Shown: in pieces, positions 16,477 to 24,688 of the stretch
Numbering within the stretch: the first letter of the stretch is position 1
Layout: every line of letters starts with the position of its first letter
NCBI GenBank assembly: GCA_014651175.1
Contig: BMWJ01000001.1
Coordinates: forward strand, 496,001-560,000
Length of the DNA stretch: 64,000 nucleotides
Reading direction: 5' to 3'
Source: Streptomyces clavifer
GTDB taxonomy: Bacteria; Actinomycetota; Actinomycetes; Streptomycetales; Streptomycetaceae
Notes under the pieces: generated by a model
Seen by the model: only the letters and a program-made list of their open reading frames with translations
Told to the model about the DNA's origin: nothing
The model's database searches: none
Translations under genes and position numbers: made by a program

Positions 16477-17655
16477 GTGTCGCTGCCACCCTTGGTCGAG
16501 CCAGCTGCTGAGCTCACCGTCGACGAGGTCCGCAGGTACTCCCGCCACCTGATCATCCCGGATGTCGGGATGGACGGACAGAAGCGGCTGAAGAACGCGA
16601 AGGTGCTCTGTGTCGGAGCCGGCGGCCTCGGCTCGCCGGCTCTGATGTACCTGGCCGCGGCCGGTGTCGGCACGCTCGGCATCGTGGAGTTCGACGAGGT
16701 CGACGAGTCGAACCTGCAGCGCCAGATCATCCACAGCCAGGCCGACATCGGCCGGTCCAAGGCCCAGTCGGCCAAGGACTCGGTGGTGGGCATCAACCCG
16801 CTGGTGAACGTGGTCCTTCACGAGGAGCGGCTCGAAGCCGAGAACGTGATGGACATCTTCGCCCAGTACGACCTGATCGTGGACGGCACGGACAACTTCG
16901 CCACCCGCTATCTCGTCAACGACGCCGCGGTCCTGCTGAACAAGCCCTACGTGTGGGGCTCGATCTACCGCTTCGACGGCCAGGCGTCGGTCTTCTGGTC
17001 CGAGCACGGTCCCTGCTACCGCTGCCTCTACCCGGAGCCGCCGCCCCCCGGCATGGTCCCGTCCTGCGCCGAGGGCGGTGTCCTGGGCGTGCTCTGCGCG
17101 TCCATCGGATCCATCCAGGTCAACGAGGCCATCAAGCTGCTCGCCGGTATCGGTGACCCGCTCGTCGGCCGGCTGATGATCTACGACGCCCTGGAGATGC
17201 AGTACCGCCAGGTCAAGGTCCGCAAGGACCCGGACTGCGCGGTCTGCGGCGAGAACCCGACCGTCACCGAGCTCATCGACTACGAGGCCTTCTGCGGCGT
17301 CGTGTCCGAGGAGGCCCAGGAGGCGGCGGCCGGCTCCACGATCACTCCCAAGCAGCTCAAGGAGTGGATCGACGGGGACGAGAAGATCGAGATCATCGAC
17401 GTCCGCGAGCCGAACGAGTACGAGATCGTCTCGATCCCGGGTGCCAAGCTGATCCCGAAGAACGAGTTCCTGATGGGCAGCGCCCTGCAGGACCTGCCGC
17501 AGGACAGGCGCATCGTCCTGCACTGCAAGACCGGTGTCCGCAGCGCCGAGGTCCTCGCGGTCCTCAAGTCGGCGGGCTTCGCCGACGCGGTGCACGTCGG
17601 CGGCGGCGTGATCGGCTGGGTCCACCAGATCGAGCCCGAGAAGCCGGTCTACTAG
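16477..17655 (+). CDS. moeZ: MoeZ: adenylyltransferase/sulfurtransferase
   Basis: 392 residues from GTG, with GAGG five bases before it. Residues 1-270 are a ThiF/MoeB E1-like domain: GAGGLGSPALMYLAAAGVG, the adenylation residues in ESNLQRQI, and two zinc CxxC pairs (CYRC, CAVC). Residues 285-392 are a rhodanese domain with the active cysteine in CKTGVRS (Cys350). MoeZ activates the C-terminus of small sulfur-carrier proteins (MoaD, ThiS, CysO types) and loads sulfur on them, serving molybdenum cofactor, thiamine, cysteine and, in Streptomyces, some thio-containing antibiotics. moaE lies at 50 kb. The gene is transcribed alone, ahead of a strong bidirectional terminator. Confidence 0.93.
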   Translation: MSLPPLVEPAAELTVDEVRRYSRHLIIPDVGMDGQKRLKNAKVLCVGAGGLGSPALMYLAAAGVGTLGIVEFDEVDESNLQRQIIHSQADIGRSKAQSAKDSVVGINPLVNVVLHEERLEAENVMDIFAQYDLIVDGTDNFATRYLVNDAAVLLNKPYVWGSIYRFDGQASVFWSEHGPCYRCLYPEPPPPGMVPSCAEGGVLGVLCASIGSIQVNEAIKLLAGIGDPLVGRLMIYDALEMQYRQVKVRKDPDCAVCGENPTVTELIDYEAFCGVVSEEAQEAAAGSTITPKQLKEWIDGDEKIEIIDVREPNEYEIVSIPGAKLIPKNEFLMGSALQDLPQDRRIVLHCKTGVRSAEVLAVLKSAGFADAVHVGGGVIGWVHQIEPEKPVY

Positions 17656-17676
17656 AAGCGCGGCGGTACACACGAG

Positions 17677-17705
17677 GGGGCCGGCTCCGCACGGGAGCCG
17701 GCCCC
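17677..17705 (+). terminator. Bidirectional terminator after moeZ
   Basis: A 12-bp perfect stem (17677-17688 with 17694-17705) and five-base loop between the convergent moeZ and peptidase genes. Confidence 0.9.
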
Positions 17706-17722
17706 TTCGCGTGCGGGGACCG

Positions 17723-19225
17723 TCAGGAGCACGTCCGTCCGTCGGCCGGGACCTTCCCGTCCAGGAAGTAGGCGTCGACGAGGGACGTCACGCATCCGCT
17801 CCCGCCGTACGAACCGTGCCCCTCACCCTCGTTGGTCAGCATGACGCCGACGCCCTCACCCAGCTCGTCCGCCATCCGCTGCGCCCCCTCGTACGGTGTC
17901 GCCGGGTCCCCCGTCGTACCGATGACGAGGATCGGAGCGGCCCCCGGGGCGCTCGCCTCCGGGGTGTCGTGCTCCCCCTCGACCGGCCACCGGGCACACC
18001 AGCCCGCGGTGTCCCACGCCAGGAACGGTCCGAAGACCGGAGACAGCTCCCGGAACCCGGGGACCAGCGCCCGGGCCTCGGCCGCCGTCGGCCTGGCCCT
18101 GGTGTCGGCACAGGAGATCGCCCGCTGGGAGTGGCTCTGGGTGTCGTAGTGCCCGTTCTCGTCACGGCCGTTGTACGAGTCGGCCAGTTGCAGCAGCCCG
18201 TCGCCCGTGCCGCTGTTCTCGGCCTCGTCGAGCGCCTGTGTCAGCTGCGGCCAACTGCTCCTGGAATACAGGGGCGTGACGATGCCGGTGAGGGCGAGGG
18301 TCTCGTTGAGCCGGCGGCCGGAGGAGGTCGGCAGCGGGTCGCCGTCGATCCGCCGCAGCATCTCGGCTATCCGCCGCGTACCCGCCTCCGGGTCCTGGCC
18401 GCGGTCCTTCAGGTAGTTCTCCAGCGCCCGCTGGAAGCCGGTCGCCTGGTTGCGCGCGTGGCCCACCGTGTCCGCGGTCGGGTCGACGACGGCGTCCAGC
18501 ACCACCCGCCCCACGTTCTCGGGGAAGAGGTGGGCGTAGGTTCCGCCGAGCTCCGTACCGTAGGAGATGCCGAAGTACGACAGCTTCCGGTCGCCGAGCG
18601 CACGCCGGATCGCGTCCATGTCCCGGGCGGCGTTCGTCGTGCCGACGTGGGGGAGCACCGTGCCGGAGAGGCGCGCGCAGCCGGCACCGAAGTCCGCGCC
18701 GTCCTCGACGAACGCGGCCTCTTCCGCCGGCGTGTCCGGGGTCATGTCGATCCCCCGGAGGGCCTCCTCCTGCTCCTTGTCGTCGCGGCAGCGCACCCCG
18801 CTGCTGCCCGCGACCCCGCGAGGATCGAAACCCACCAGGTCGTAGCGCGTGTTGAGCTTCTGGTACGAACCGGCGGCGCGCGGCAGGATGTCGACGCCCG
18901 AACCACCGGGTCCGCCGAAGTTGAAGAGCATGGAACCGATCCGCTCGCTCTTCCGTGTGGCCTCTTTGCGGATCAGTGCGATCCCGATCGTGTCCCCGTC
19001 CGGCTTCGTGTAGTCCAGCGGCACGTCGACGGTGGTGCACCGCCAGGCGTCGCCGGGCTCCGTGCCGCCCTCCGGGGCCGCGCAGCGCTTCCAGTCCGGC
19101 TGCCCCGGCCCGGCCTGGTCGGGCCGTGCCGAAGACGGACTGTCGCACCCGGCGAGGACCCCCGTCACCAGCAGGGCCGCTCCGGTCAGGACCGCGGCCC
19201 GCCGGGCCCGTCCGTGTAGGCGCAT
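17723..19225 (-). CDS. Secreted tripeptidyl-aminopeptidase-like lipoprotein (paralogue 1)
   Basis: 500 residues from the ATG at 19225 with GGAGGG seven bases before. The N-terminus is a lipoprotein signal: RARR, a hydrophobic core, then the lipobox LAGC (Cys about residue 27). The mature part is an alpha/beta hydrolase of peptidase family S33: oxyanion region NFGGPGGSG, nucleophile elbow GISYG, acid in GTTGDPATPYEGA and His in GEGHGSYG. S33 tripeptidyl aminopeptidases of Streptomyces (Tap/SlpD/SlpE) cut three residues from protein N-termini outside the cell. Paired cysteines late in the chain suggest disulfides. The next gene upstream on this strand is a paralogue. Confidence 0.88.
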   Translation of the reverse strand: MRLHGRARRAAVLTGAALLVTGVLAGCDSPSSARPDQAGPGQPDWKRCAAPEGGTEPGDAWRCTTVDVPLDYTKPDGDTIGIALIRKEATRKSERIGSMLFNFGGPGGSGVDILPRAAGSYQKLNTRYDLVGFDPRGVAGSSGVRCRDDKEQEEALRGIDMTPDTPAEEAAFVEDGADFGAGCARLSGTVLPHVGTTNAARDMDAIRRALGDRKLSYFGISYGTELGGTYAHLFPENVGRVVLDAVVDPTADTVGHARNQATGFQRALENYLKDRGQDPEAGTRRIAEMLRRIDGDPLPTSSGRRLNETLALTGIVTPLYSRSSWPQLTQALDEAENSGTGDGLLQLADSYNGRDENGHYDTQSHSQRAISCADTRARPTAAEARALVPGFRELSPVFGPFLAWDTAGWCARWPVEGEHDTPEASAPGAAPILVIGTTGDPATPYEGAQRMADELGEGVGVMLTNEGEGHGSYGGSGCVTSLVDAYFLDGKVPADGRTCS

Positions 19226-19362
19226 GTGCGTTCCCTCCCCGATGCCCGAAGGCCGGTACCGCGAGGGCGGTGGGGCACGCGCCGGGCGTTGCATGGAGCC
19301 GCCATGCTAATCGCCGCTGCGCACCGCCGATCGACGGGCGGGCGCAGGGGGCGGGGGAGGGG

Positions 19363-20952
19363 CTAGTCGCAGACGGTGCCCGAGGCCGGTACCTTCCCCT
19401 CCAGCAGGTAGCCGTCCACCGCCTTCTGCACGCAGGCGCTGCCCCCGTTGTAGGCGCCGTGGCCCTCGCCCTTGTAGGTGAGCTCGATCCCGACACCCCT
19501 GCCCAGTTCCGTGGCCATCGCCTTGGCGCCCGCGTACGGGGTCGCCGGGTCCCCGGTGTTGCCGATGACCAGGATCGGGGCCGAGCCCGGGGCGCTGACG
19601 TCCGGCGTCTTCCAGGCACCGGCGACGGGCCAGCCGGTGCAGGACATCAGCCCCCAGCCCAGGTAGTCGCCGAAGACGGGGGACGCCTTGCGGAACGCGG
19701 GGAGTGCCGCCCTGGTCTGCTCCAGGGTGAACCGCTGTGCGGAGTCGGCACAGTTGATGGCCGCGTTGGCGGCGTTCGAGTTGTCGTAGTGGCCGTCCTC
19801 GGTGCGGCCGTTCAACGAGTCGGCGAGCGCCAGCAGCAGTCCGCCGTTGCCACCGTCCGCCTCGTCGAGACCCTGTTCGAGCAGGGGCCAGGTCTCCTTC
19901 GAGTACAGGGCCGATGCGATGCCGGTGGTGGCCTGGGTCTGCGTCAGCTCCCGCTCGCCCAGTCCCGGGACGGGGTTCTTCTCCAGCTCGGCCAGGAGAT
20001 CCGCCATCCAGTCCTGGACCTCCTGGGCCGTCGTTCCGGGGAGCTTGCAGTCGTCGCGCTCCGCGCAGTCGGCGGTGAAGTTGTCCAGGGCGAGCTGGAA
20101 TCCCCTGGCCTGGCCGATCGACGACTGCTCGGCGTCCTCCGTCGGGTCGACGACGGCGTCCAGGACGGCCCGGCCCACGTTCTTGGGGAACAGGTGGGCG
20201 TAGACACCGCCCAGCTCGGTGCCGTACGAGATGCCGAAGTAGTACAGCTTGTCGTCGCCGAGCACCTGGCGCAGCAGGTCCATGTCACGGGCGGCGTTCG
20301 TCGTGCCGACGTAGGGCAGCTCGCCCCCGGAGTTCTTCTCGCAGTCCGCGATGTACGACTTCAGGTCGTCGACGAAGGCCTGCTCCTCCTCGGCGTCGTC
20401 CGGGGTGCCGTCCATCTCGTACCGCGCGTCGAGCGTCTCGTCGTCGGAGCATTCGACGCCCTCGCTGCGGCCCACCCCGCGCGGGTCGAAGCTCACCAGG
20501 TCGTAACGGGTCCGCAGTGTGTCGTACGCCGTGCCGAAGGACGGCAGGGTGGCGACACCGGAAGCGCCCGGGCCGCCGAAGTTGAAGACGAGCGAGCCGA
20601 TCCTGCGGTCCTGGTTCCGCGCCGCGGCGCGGATGAGTGCCAGCTCGATGGTCCGGCCGTCCGGATCCCCGTAGTCGAGGGGCGCGTCCATGAAGGAGCA
20701 CTGCCAGGTCGCTCCGCCCGGCAGGGGCGAGGGCGTGGTGCCGCTGCCCTGGGCCGGGCTCGGGGCGGGGCAGGGCTGCCAGTCCAGCTTCTGGTCGGCC
20801 AGCTTCCGCGGCGTCGCCGTGGGGGACGCGGTCGACGCGGTGGACGGCGTCCCCCGGTCCGCGCCCCCGCCGTCCCCGTCCGAACAGCCGGCCAGCGGCA
20901 TGAGCACGGTGGCGGCGAGGGCAGCGGCGCGCAGGGCAGGGGAAGTCCTCAT
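19363..20952 (-). CDS. Secreted tripeptidyl-aminopeptidase-like lipoprotein (paralogue 2)
   Basis: 529 residues from the ATG at 20952. It has a lipobox (LAGC, Cys about 23), then a Ser/Thr/Gly/Asp-rich linker of about 30 residues to lift the enzyme off the membrane. The catalytic motifs repeat those of the neighbour: NFGGPGASG, GISYGTELGG, GNTGDPATPYAGA, GEGHGAYNGG. The two genes are tandem on the same strand, 137 bp apart, and clearly arose by duplication, but they differ enough (long linker, extra Cys pair CAERDDCKL) to have different substrates. It is probably anchored to the outside of the membrane. Confidence 0.88.
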   Translation of the reverse strand: MRTSPALRAAALAATVLMPLAGCSDGDGGGADRGTPSTASTASPTATPRKLADQKLDWQPCPAPSPAQGSGTTPSPLPGGATWQCSFMDAPLDYGDPDGRTIELALIRAAARNQDRRIGSLVFNFGGPGASGVATLPSFGTAYDTLRTRYDLVSFDPRGVGRSEGVECSDDETLDARYEMDGTPDDAEEEQAFVDDLKSYIADCEKNSGGELPYVGTTNAARDMDLLRQVLGDDKLYYFGISYGTELGGVYAHLFPKNVGRAVLDAVVDPTEDAEQSSIGQARGFQLALDNFTADCAERDDCKLPGTTAQEVQDWMADLLAELEKNPVPGLGERELTQTQATTGIASALYSKETWPLLEQGLDEADGGNGGLLLALADSLNGRTEDGHYDNSNAANAAINCADSAQRFTLEQTRAALPAFRKASPVFGDYLGWGLMSCTGWPVAGAWKTPDVSAPGSAPILVIGNTGDPATPYAGAKAMATELGRGVGIELTYKGEGHGAYNGGSACVQKAVDGYLLEGKVPASGTVCD

Positions 20953-21011
20953 GGCCCCATCGTGCGGCGGGGCGCGAGGGACCGCGCGGGGCGCGGTCCA
21001 TGCGAGTGGCC

Positions 21012-23792
21012 CTAGAGCTCGCCCCTGCGGGTCAGCTGGTTGAAACAGATCCAGCCCGGCAGCACCGGCAGCCACAGCGTCATCACGCGGTACAGCAGTA
21101 CCGCCGGTGCCGCGACCTCCTTGGGCAGGCCGACCGCGATCAGCCCGAGGGTCAGCGCGCCCTCGACCGCGCCCATACCGCCCGGGGTCGGCGCGGCGGA
21201 GCCCAGGGCGTTGCCCGCGAGGAAGACCACCGCGATGCTGGCGTAGCTGAGCTGCGGGACGTCGGGACCGCTGAACGCGCGGATCGACGCGTCCAGGCAG
21301 AGCACGAACAGGCCGGTCAGCAGCAGCATGCCGCCGATGCCGGTGACCAGCTTCTGCGGACGCTGCACGACGTCCAGCATGCGCGGTACGACTCCGGCGA
21401 ACAGCGAGCGCACCCGCGTCACGACGAACTTCCGCAGGAAGGGGATCGCCGTCACCACCAGCACGAGCACGGCGACGGTGAGCAGTCCCGCGATGACCGT
21501 CCTCGACGGGGTGAGGGAGTCGGGCGTCTTCTCCGTGCCGGTCAGATAACCGAACAGGGCGAGCAGCAGGATGTGGCAGCCGAGACCGAACAGCTGGGAG
21601 GCGCCGACACTCGCGACGGCGAGCCCGGGGCGTACCCCGGCGCGTTGCAGGAAGCGCGTGTTCAGCGCCACACCGCCGACCGCGGCCGGCGCGACGATCT
21701 TCACGAAGGACCCGGCGACCTGGGCCAGCACGGTCTTGCGGAACGGCACCCGCTCGGGCACGAAGCCCAGCAGGCTCATGGCCGCGGCGACGTAGCTCAG
21801 GGCGGAGAAGCCCAGGGCCGCCGCCACCCAGCCCCACTCCGCCTGCTCCACCACCGTGCCGAAGTCCGCCTCGGTGACCTGGGAGATCAGGAAGTACGCG
21901 GCGATCGAACCGGCGATGAAGCTGAACAGGGTGCGCGGCTTGATGCGCTCCAGACGCACGGGCTCCACCGGGGCCTGGGGCCGGATCAGCAGCACCTGCC
22001 GGCGGATCTGGGCGAGCAGGTCCTCCTCGCGGGCCTCGTCCAGGGCATCGTCGATCGCCCGCTTCTCGGCCTGCTTCTCGGTGCGCAGCGACTTGCGAAC
22101 CGTCTTGCGGTCGCCGGAGGCCGACGCGTCGTGATCCGCCGCCTTCGCCTGCTTGGCCTCCTGCGACGCCTCCAGCACGGCCTCCCGCTCGCGCTGCGAG
22201 CGCTCCCGGGCGATCCTGCGCAGCGTCGCCCGGGTGGAGCGGCTCAGCGCGATCGGCTGGAGCAGGGGCAGCGAGTCCGCGACGGCGTCGGGCCCGAGCA
22301 CCGCGAGCGCGCCCGCGACGGCCCGTTCGGCGCCCACCCGCAGACCGGTGGTGGTGAGCAGCTGGGCGACGTCCATACGCAGGATCAGGTCGCCCGCGGC
22401 GATCTCCCCGCCGCGCAGGTCCGTGACGAACACCGTCCCGGAACGATCAACCATGATCGCGTCCCCGGTGAGCCTGCGGTGCGCGATCCGCCGTGACTGC
22501 AGCGCCCGCACCTGACGCCAGGCGCCCTGCAGCAGGTCGTCGGTGATCTCCTCGTCCTCCAGGGCGTCGAGCGAGCGTCCGCCGATGTGCTCGTACACCA
22601 GCATCACGGCGTCGGGGCCCAGCTCGGAGGTGGCGATCAGCTTGGGGGCGTTGGCCCCGGCGGCGATCGCCGCGTACGCGAGCAGCGCCTCCTGCTCGAG
22701 GGCCTGGCGCAGCGACTGGATGGAGCGGCGCTGGGTGATGCTGCGCAGGGTGAGCCTGCGCCACACCCGGTAGAAGAAGCCCGAAGCCTGCTGTTCACGG
22801 TCGACGACCGTCACATCGAGCGGTGGACCGTCCTCCAGGGTGACCAGATAACTTCGGCCCCGGTCGCTCTGCTCGACGCTTTCCGGTGCGTCCTCGTCGC
22901 GCATGGCGGCGACCGGACGGAAGCCGACGTGGCGCAGACCGGCCATCAGGTGCTGGCCGGTCGGACGGACGTTGGGTGAGCCGACCGCGTAGAGCGTGCC
23001 GTACGCCACGGTCCAGCCGATGAGTACGGTGAGGACGATCGAGAACGGTGTGGTGTACCCGCCGACCAGCATCGCGAAGGCGTCCAGCAGCAGCACCACC
23101 CACAGCACGACCCGCCAGCGCGGTCTGCGCGCCATCCCGACCGCCGTCATGTACGCGATGACGGGCGCGAGATAGCCGTGCACGGGGTCGGTGAGAGCGT
23201 CACCGGGCTGGGGCTGGGTCAGCGCGTCCCGGATCGTCCCGGAGGCCGACCTGGCGACCCAGAGGTCCGTGGCCAGCGTCACCCCGTGGGCCAGTACGGC
23301 GGCGAGCACGCCGTCCGCGATGCGCAGCCCGTCGCGTTTGACGAGACGCTCGATCGCGAACGCGACCGGTACGAGCAGGACGGCGATGCTGGACACCAGC
23401 CCGGCGAGCTTGATCAGTAGATCGGGCGCCTGGTCCGTGCCCTTGGAGATGTCGTCCTCGAGGCCGGTGGTGGTGCCCTGGGCGAAGGCGGCGATGGAGA
23501 AGAGCAGGGCGATCGCGAGGACACCGACCAGGAGCCGCAGCAGATCGGAGGGGCGGTGCACCCGGGCGGGCAGCAGCGGCTCGTCGCCCGATACGCGGTC
23601 GGTCGGCCCGGTGCCGGCGGACGCCAGGGTCGATCCCGCGAGATGCTCCTCGGACGGCTCGGGAGCGCCCTCGGCATCCGGGGCGCCGGCACCCGCGGGG
23701 CGCGGCTCGGCATCAGAGGCGTCGGCCGCCTTCGGTGGCTGCACGCCCTGCTCCTTCGTCGCCTCTGATTGGTCTTCGTGTTCTCGTATCAC
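21012..23792 (-). CDS. Large membrane protein: kinase-like domain fused to LPG-synthase/flippase-type domain
   Basis: 926 residues from a GTG at 23792. Residues 1-80 are acidic and Ala/Pro-rich. About 80-270 has four or five membrane helices. About 290-500 is a soluble domain with kinase-like motifs: VMLVYEHIGGRSLDAL, then HRRLTGDAIMVD and TDLRGGE in the places of the HRD and DFG loops. About 520-600 is a charged helical linker (RERSQREREAVLEASQEAK). From about 610 there are eight or more helices typical of the lysylphosphatidylglycerol synthase membrane/flippase domain (NALGSAAPTPGGMGAVEGAL). There is no C-terminal acyltransferase domain as in MprF, so it more likely moves or senses a lipid than makes lysyl-PG. 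Confidence 0.82.
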   Translation of the reverse strand: MIREHEDQSEATKEQGVQPPKAADASDAEPRPAGAGAPDAEGAPEPSEEHLAGSTLASAGTGPTDRVSGDEPLLPARVHRPSDLLRLLVGVLAIALLFSIAAFAQGTTTGLEDDISKGTDQAPDLLIKLAGLVSSIAVLLVPVAFAIERLVKRDGLRIADGVLAAVLAHGVTLATDLWVARSASGTIRDALTQPQPGDALTDPVHGYLAPVIAYMTAVGMARRPRWRVVLWVVLLLDAFAMLVGGYTTPFSIVLTVLIGWTVAYGTLYAVGSPNVRPTGQHLMAGLRHVGFRPVAAMRDEDAPESVEQSDRGRSYLVTLEDGPPLDVTVVDREQQASGFFYRVWRRLTLRSITQRRSIQSLRQALEQEALLAYAAIAAGANAPKLIATSELGPDAVMLVYEHIGGRSLDALEDEEITDDLLQGAWRQVRALQSRRIAHRRLTGDAIMVDRSGTVFVTDLRGGEIAAGDLILRMDVAQLLTTTGLRVGAERAVAGALAVLGPDAVADSLPLLQPIALSRSTRATLRRIARERSQREREAVLEASQEAKQAKAADHDASASGDRKTVRKSLRTEKQAEKRAIDDALDEAREEDLLAQIRRQVLLIRPQAPVEPVRLERIKPRTLFSFIAGSIAAYFLISQVTEADFGTVVEQAEWGWVAAALGFSALSYVAAAMSLLGFVPERVPFRKTVLAQVAGSFVKIVAPAAVGGVALNTRFLQRAGVRPGLAVASVGASQLFGLGCHILLLALFGYLTGTEKTPDSLTPSRTVIAGLLTVAVLVLVVTAIPFLRKFVVTRVRSLFAGVVPRMLDVVQRPQKLVTGIGGMLLLTGLFVLCLDASIRAFSGPDVPQLSYASIAVVFLAGNALGSAAPTPGGMGAVEGALTLGLIAVGLPKEVAAPAVLLYRVMTLWLPVLPGWICFNQLTRRGEL

Positions 23793-23965
23793 CGGTCACC
23801 GCCCGCATGATGGTGGCACGGCGTGCAGACAGAGGGGGGCATCAGGGTGCATTGCACGGGCGCGCGAGGGGCAACATACGCTCCTTCGCCCCTGCCCGCA
23901 CGCTGTGTGATCAGTGTGATACCGAACCGGTACGGCTGTCGGTGGCGTACGGCAGGATGGGGCGG

Positions 23966-24460
23966 ATGAGCAGAGACCGGACGAGCGGCGGCGCCGCACC
24001 CGCGGCCCGGGAGGCCGCCGAGCTGCCCCCGTACGCGGAGCGGGTCCTGGACGTCGCCGATCTGATCCCGCCCGGCCGCGTGATGACGTACGGCGACGTC
24101 GCGGAGTGGCTCGGGGACGGCGGGCCGAGACAGGTCGGCCGGGTCATGGCGCTGTACGGCTCCGCGGTGCCGTGGTGGCGAGTGGTGCGGGCCGACGGGA
24201 CCCTGCTGCCGGGGCACGAGCTGCGGGCGCTGGACCGCTACCGTGAGGAGGGCACACCGCTGCGCGGCGCTCCACGGAGTGCGGAAGGTCACCTTCCGCG
24301 CCTCGACATGAAACGCGCCAGGTGGGACGGCGAGGCCGGCGGACACGGTCCGGACGGGGGCGAGGAAGCTCACATCCGACAGCTTCGGCCATCGGACCCC
24401 GCCGGGACAGGCGCCGGGCCGGTGGGCGAGACGCCCGGAGCCGACGGCACCCGCACGTGA
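23966..24460 (+). CDS. Alkyltransferase-like (ATL) DNA-repair protein, MGMT family
   Basis: 164 residues from the ATG at 23966 (GGATGGGG upstream; an ATG nine bases earlier is also possible). Residues about 15-105 are the MGMT helix-turn-helix domain: PPYAERVLDVADLIPPGRVMTYGDVA, RQVGRVMALYG. Where alkyltransferases have the reactive PCHRVV, this protein has PWWRVV, so it cannot accept an alkyl group. ATL proteins instead bind O6-alkylguanine and direct nucleotide-excision repair to it. The C-terminal 50 residues are Gly/Pro/Glu-rich extra sequence. The helicase-nuclease pair downstream makes a repair role fit well. Confidence 0.88.
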   Translation: MSRDRTSGGAAPAAREAAELPPYAERVLDVADLIPPGRVMTYGDVAEWLGDGGPRQVGRVMALYGSAVPWWRVVRADGTLLPGHELRALDRYREEGTPLRGAPRSAEGHLPRLDMKRARWDGEAGGHGPDGGEEAHIRQLRPSDPAGTGAGPVGETPGADGTRT

Positions 24461-24550
24461 CGAGGGACGCAGCCCACTCACCGCGTTCCGCCCCGCCGCT
24501 GGCGTAGCGTCGTCCACGCGCCCCGCGCCCCTCTCCCTCGTCCCATCCGT

Positions 24551-24606
24551 CTTTCCGCACACCCGTTGTCCCAGCCACCTTTCCGCACACCCGTTGTCCC
24601 AGCCAC
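24551..24606. repeat. Perfect 28-bp tandem duplication upstream of adnA
   Basis: Two exact copies (24551-24578 and 24579-24606) begin CTTTCCGCACACCCG and end CCAGCCAC. They lie in the 228-bp gap between the ATL gene and the first helicase start at 24689, where its promoter or leader should be. Weaker related CACCCGTCGT stretches follow to about 24650. Confidence 0.9.
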
Positions 24607-24688
24607 CCGTCGTGCTCGGCCCACCCGTCGTACCGGCGCACCCGGCGAGCGGGCAGACCGGGAACACCCACCAGGACCGGCGATCCAC

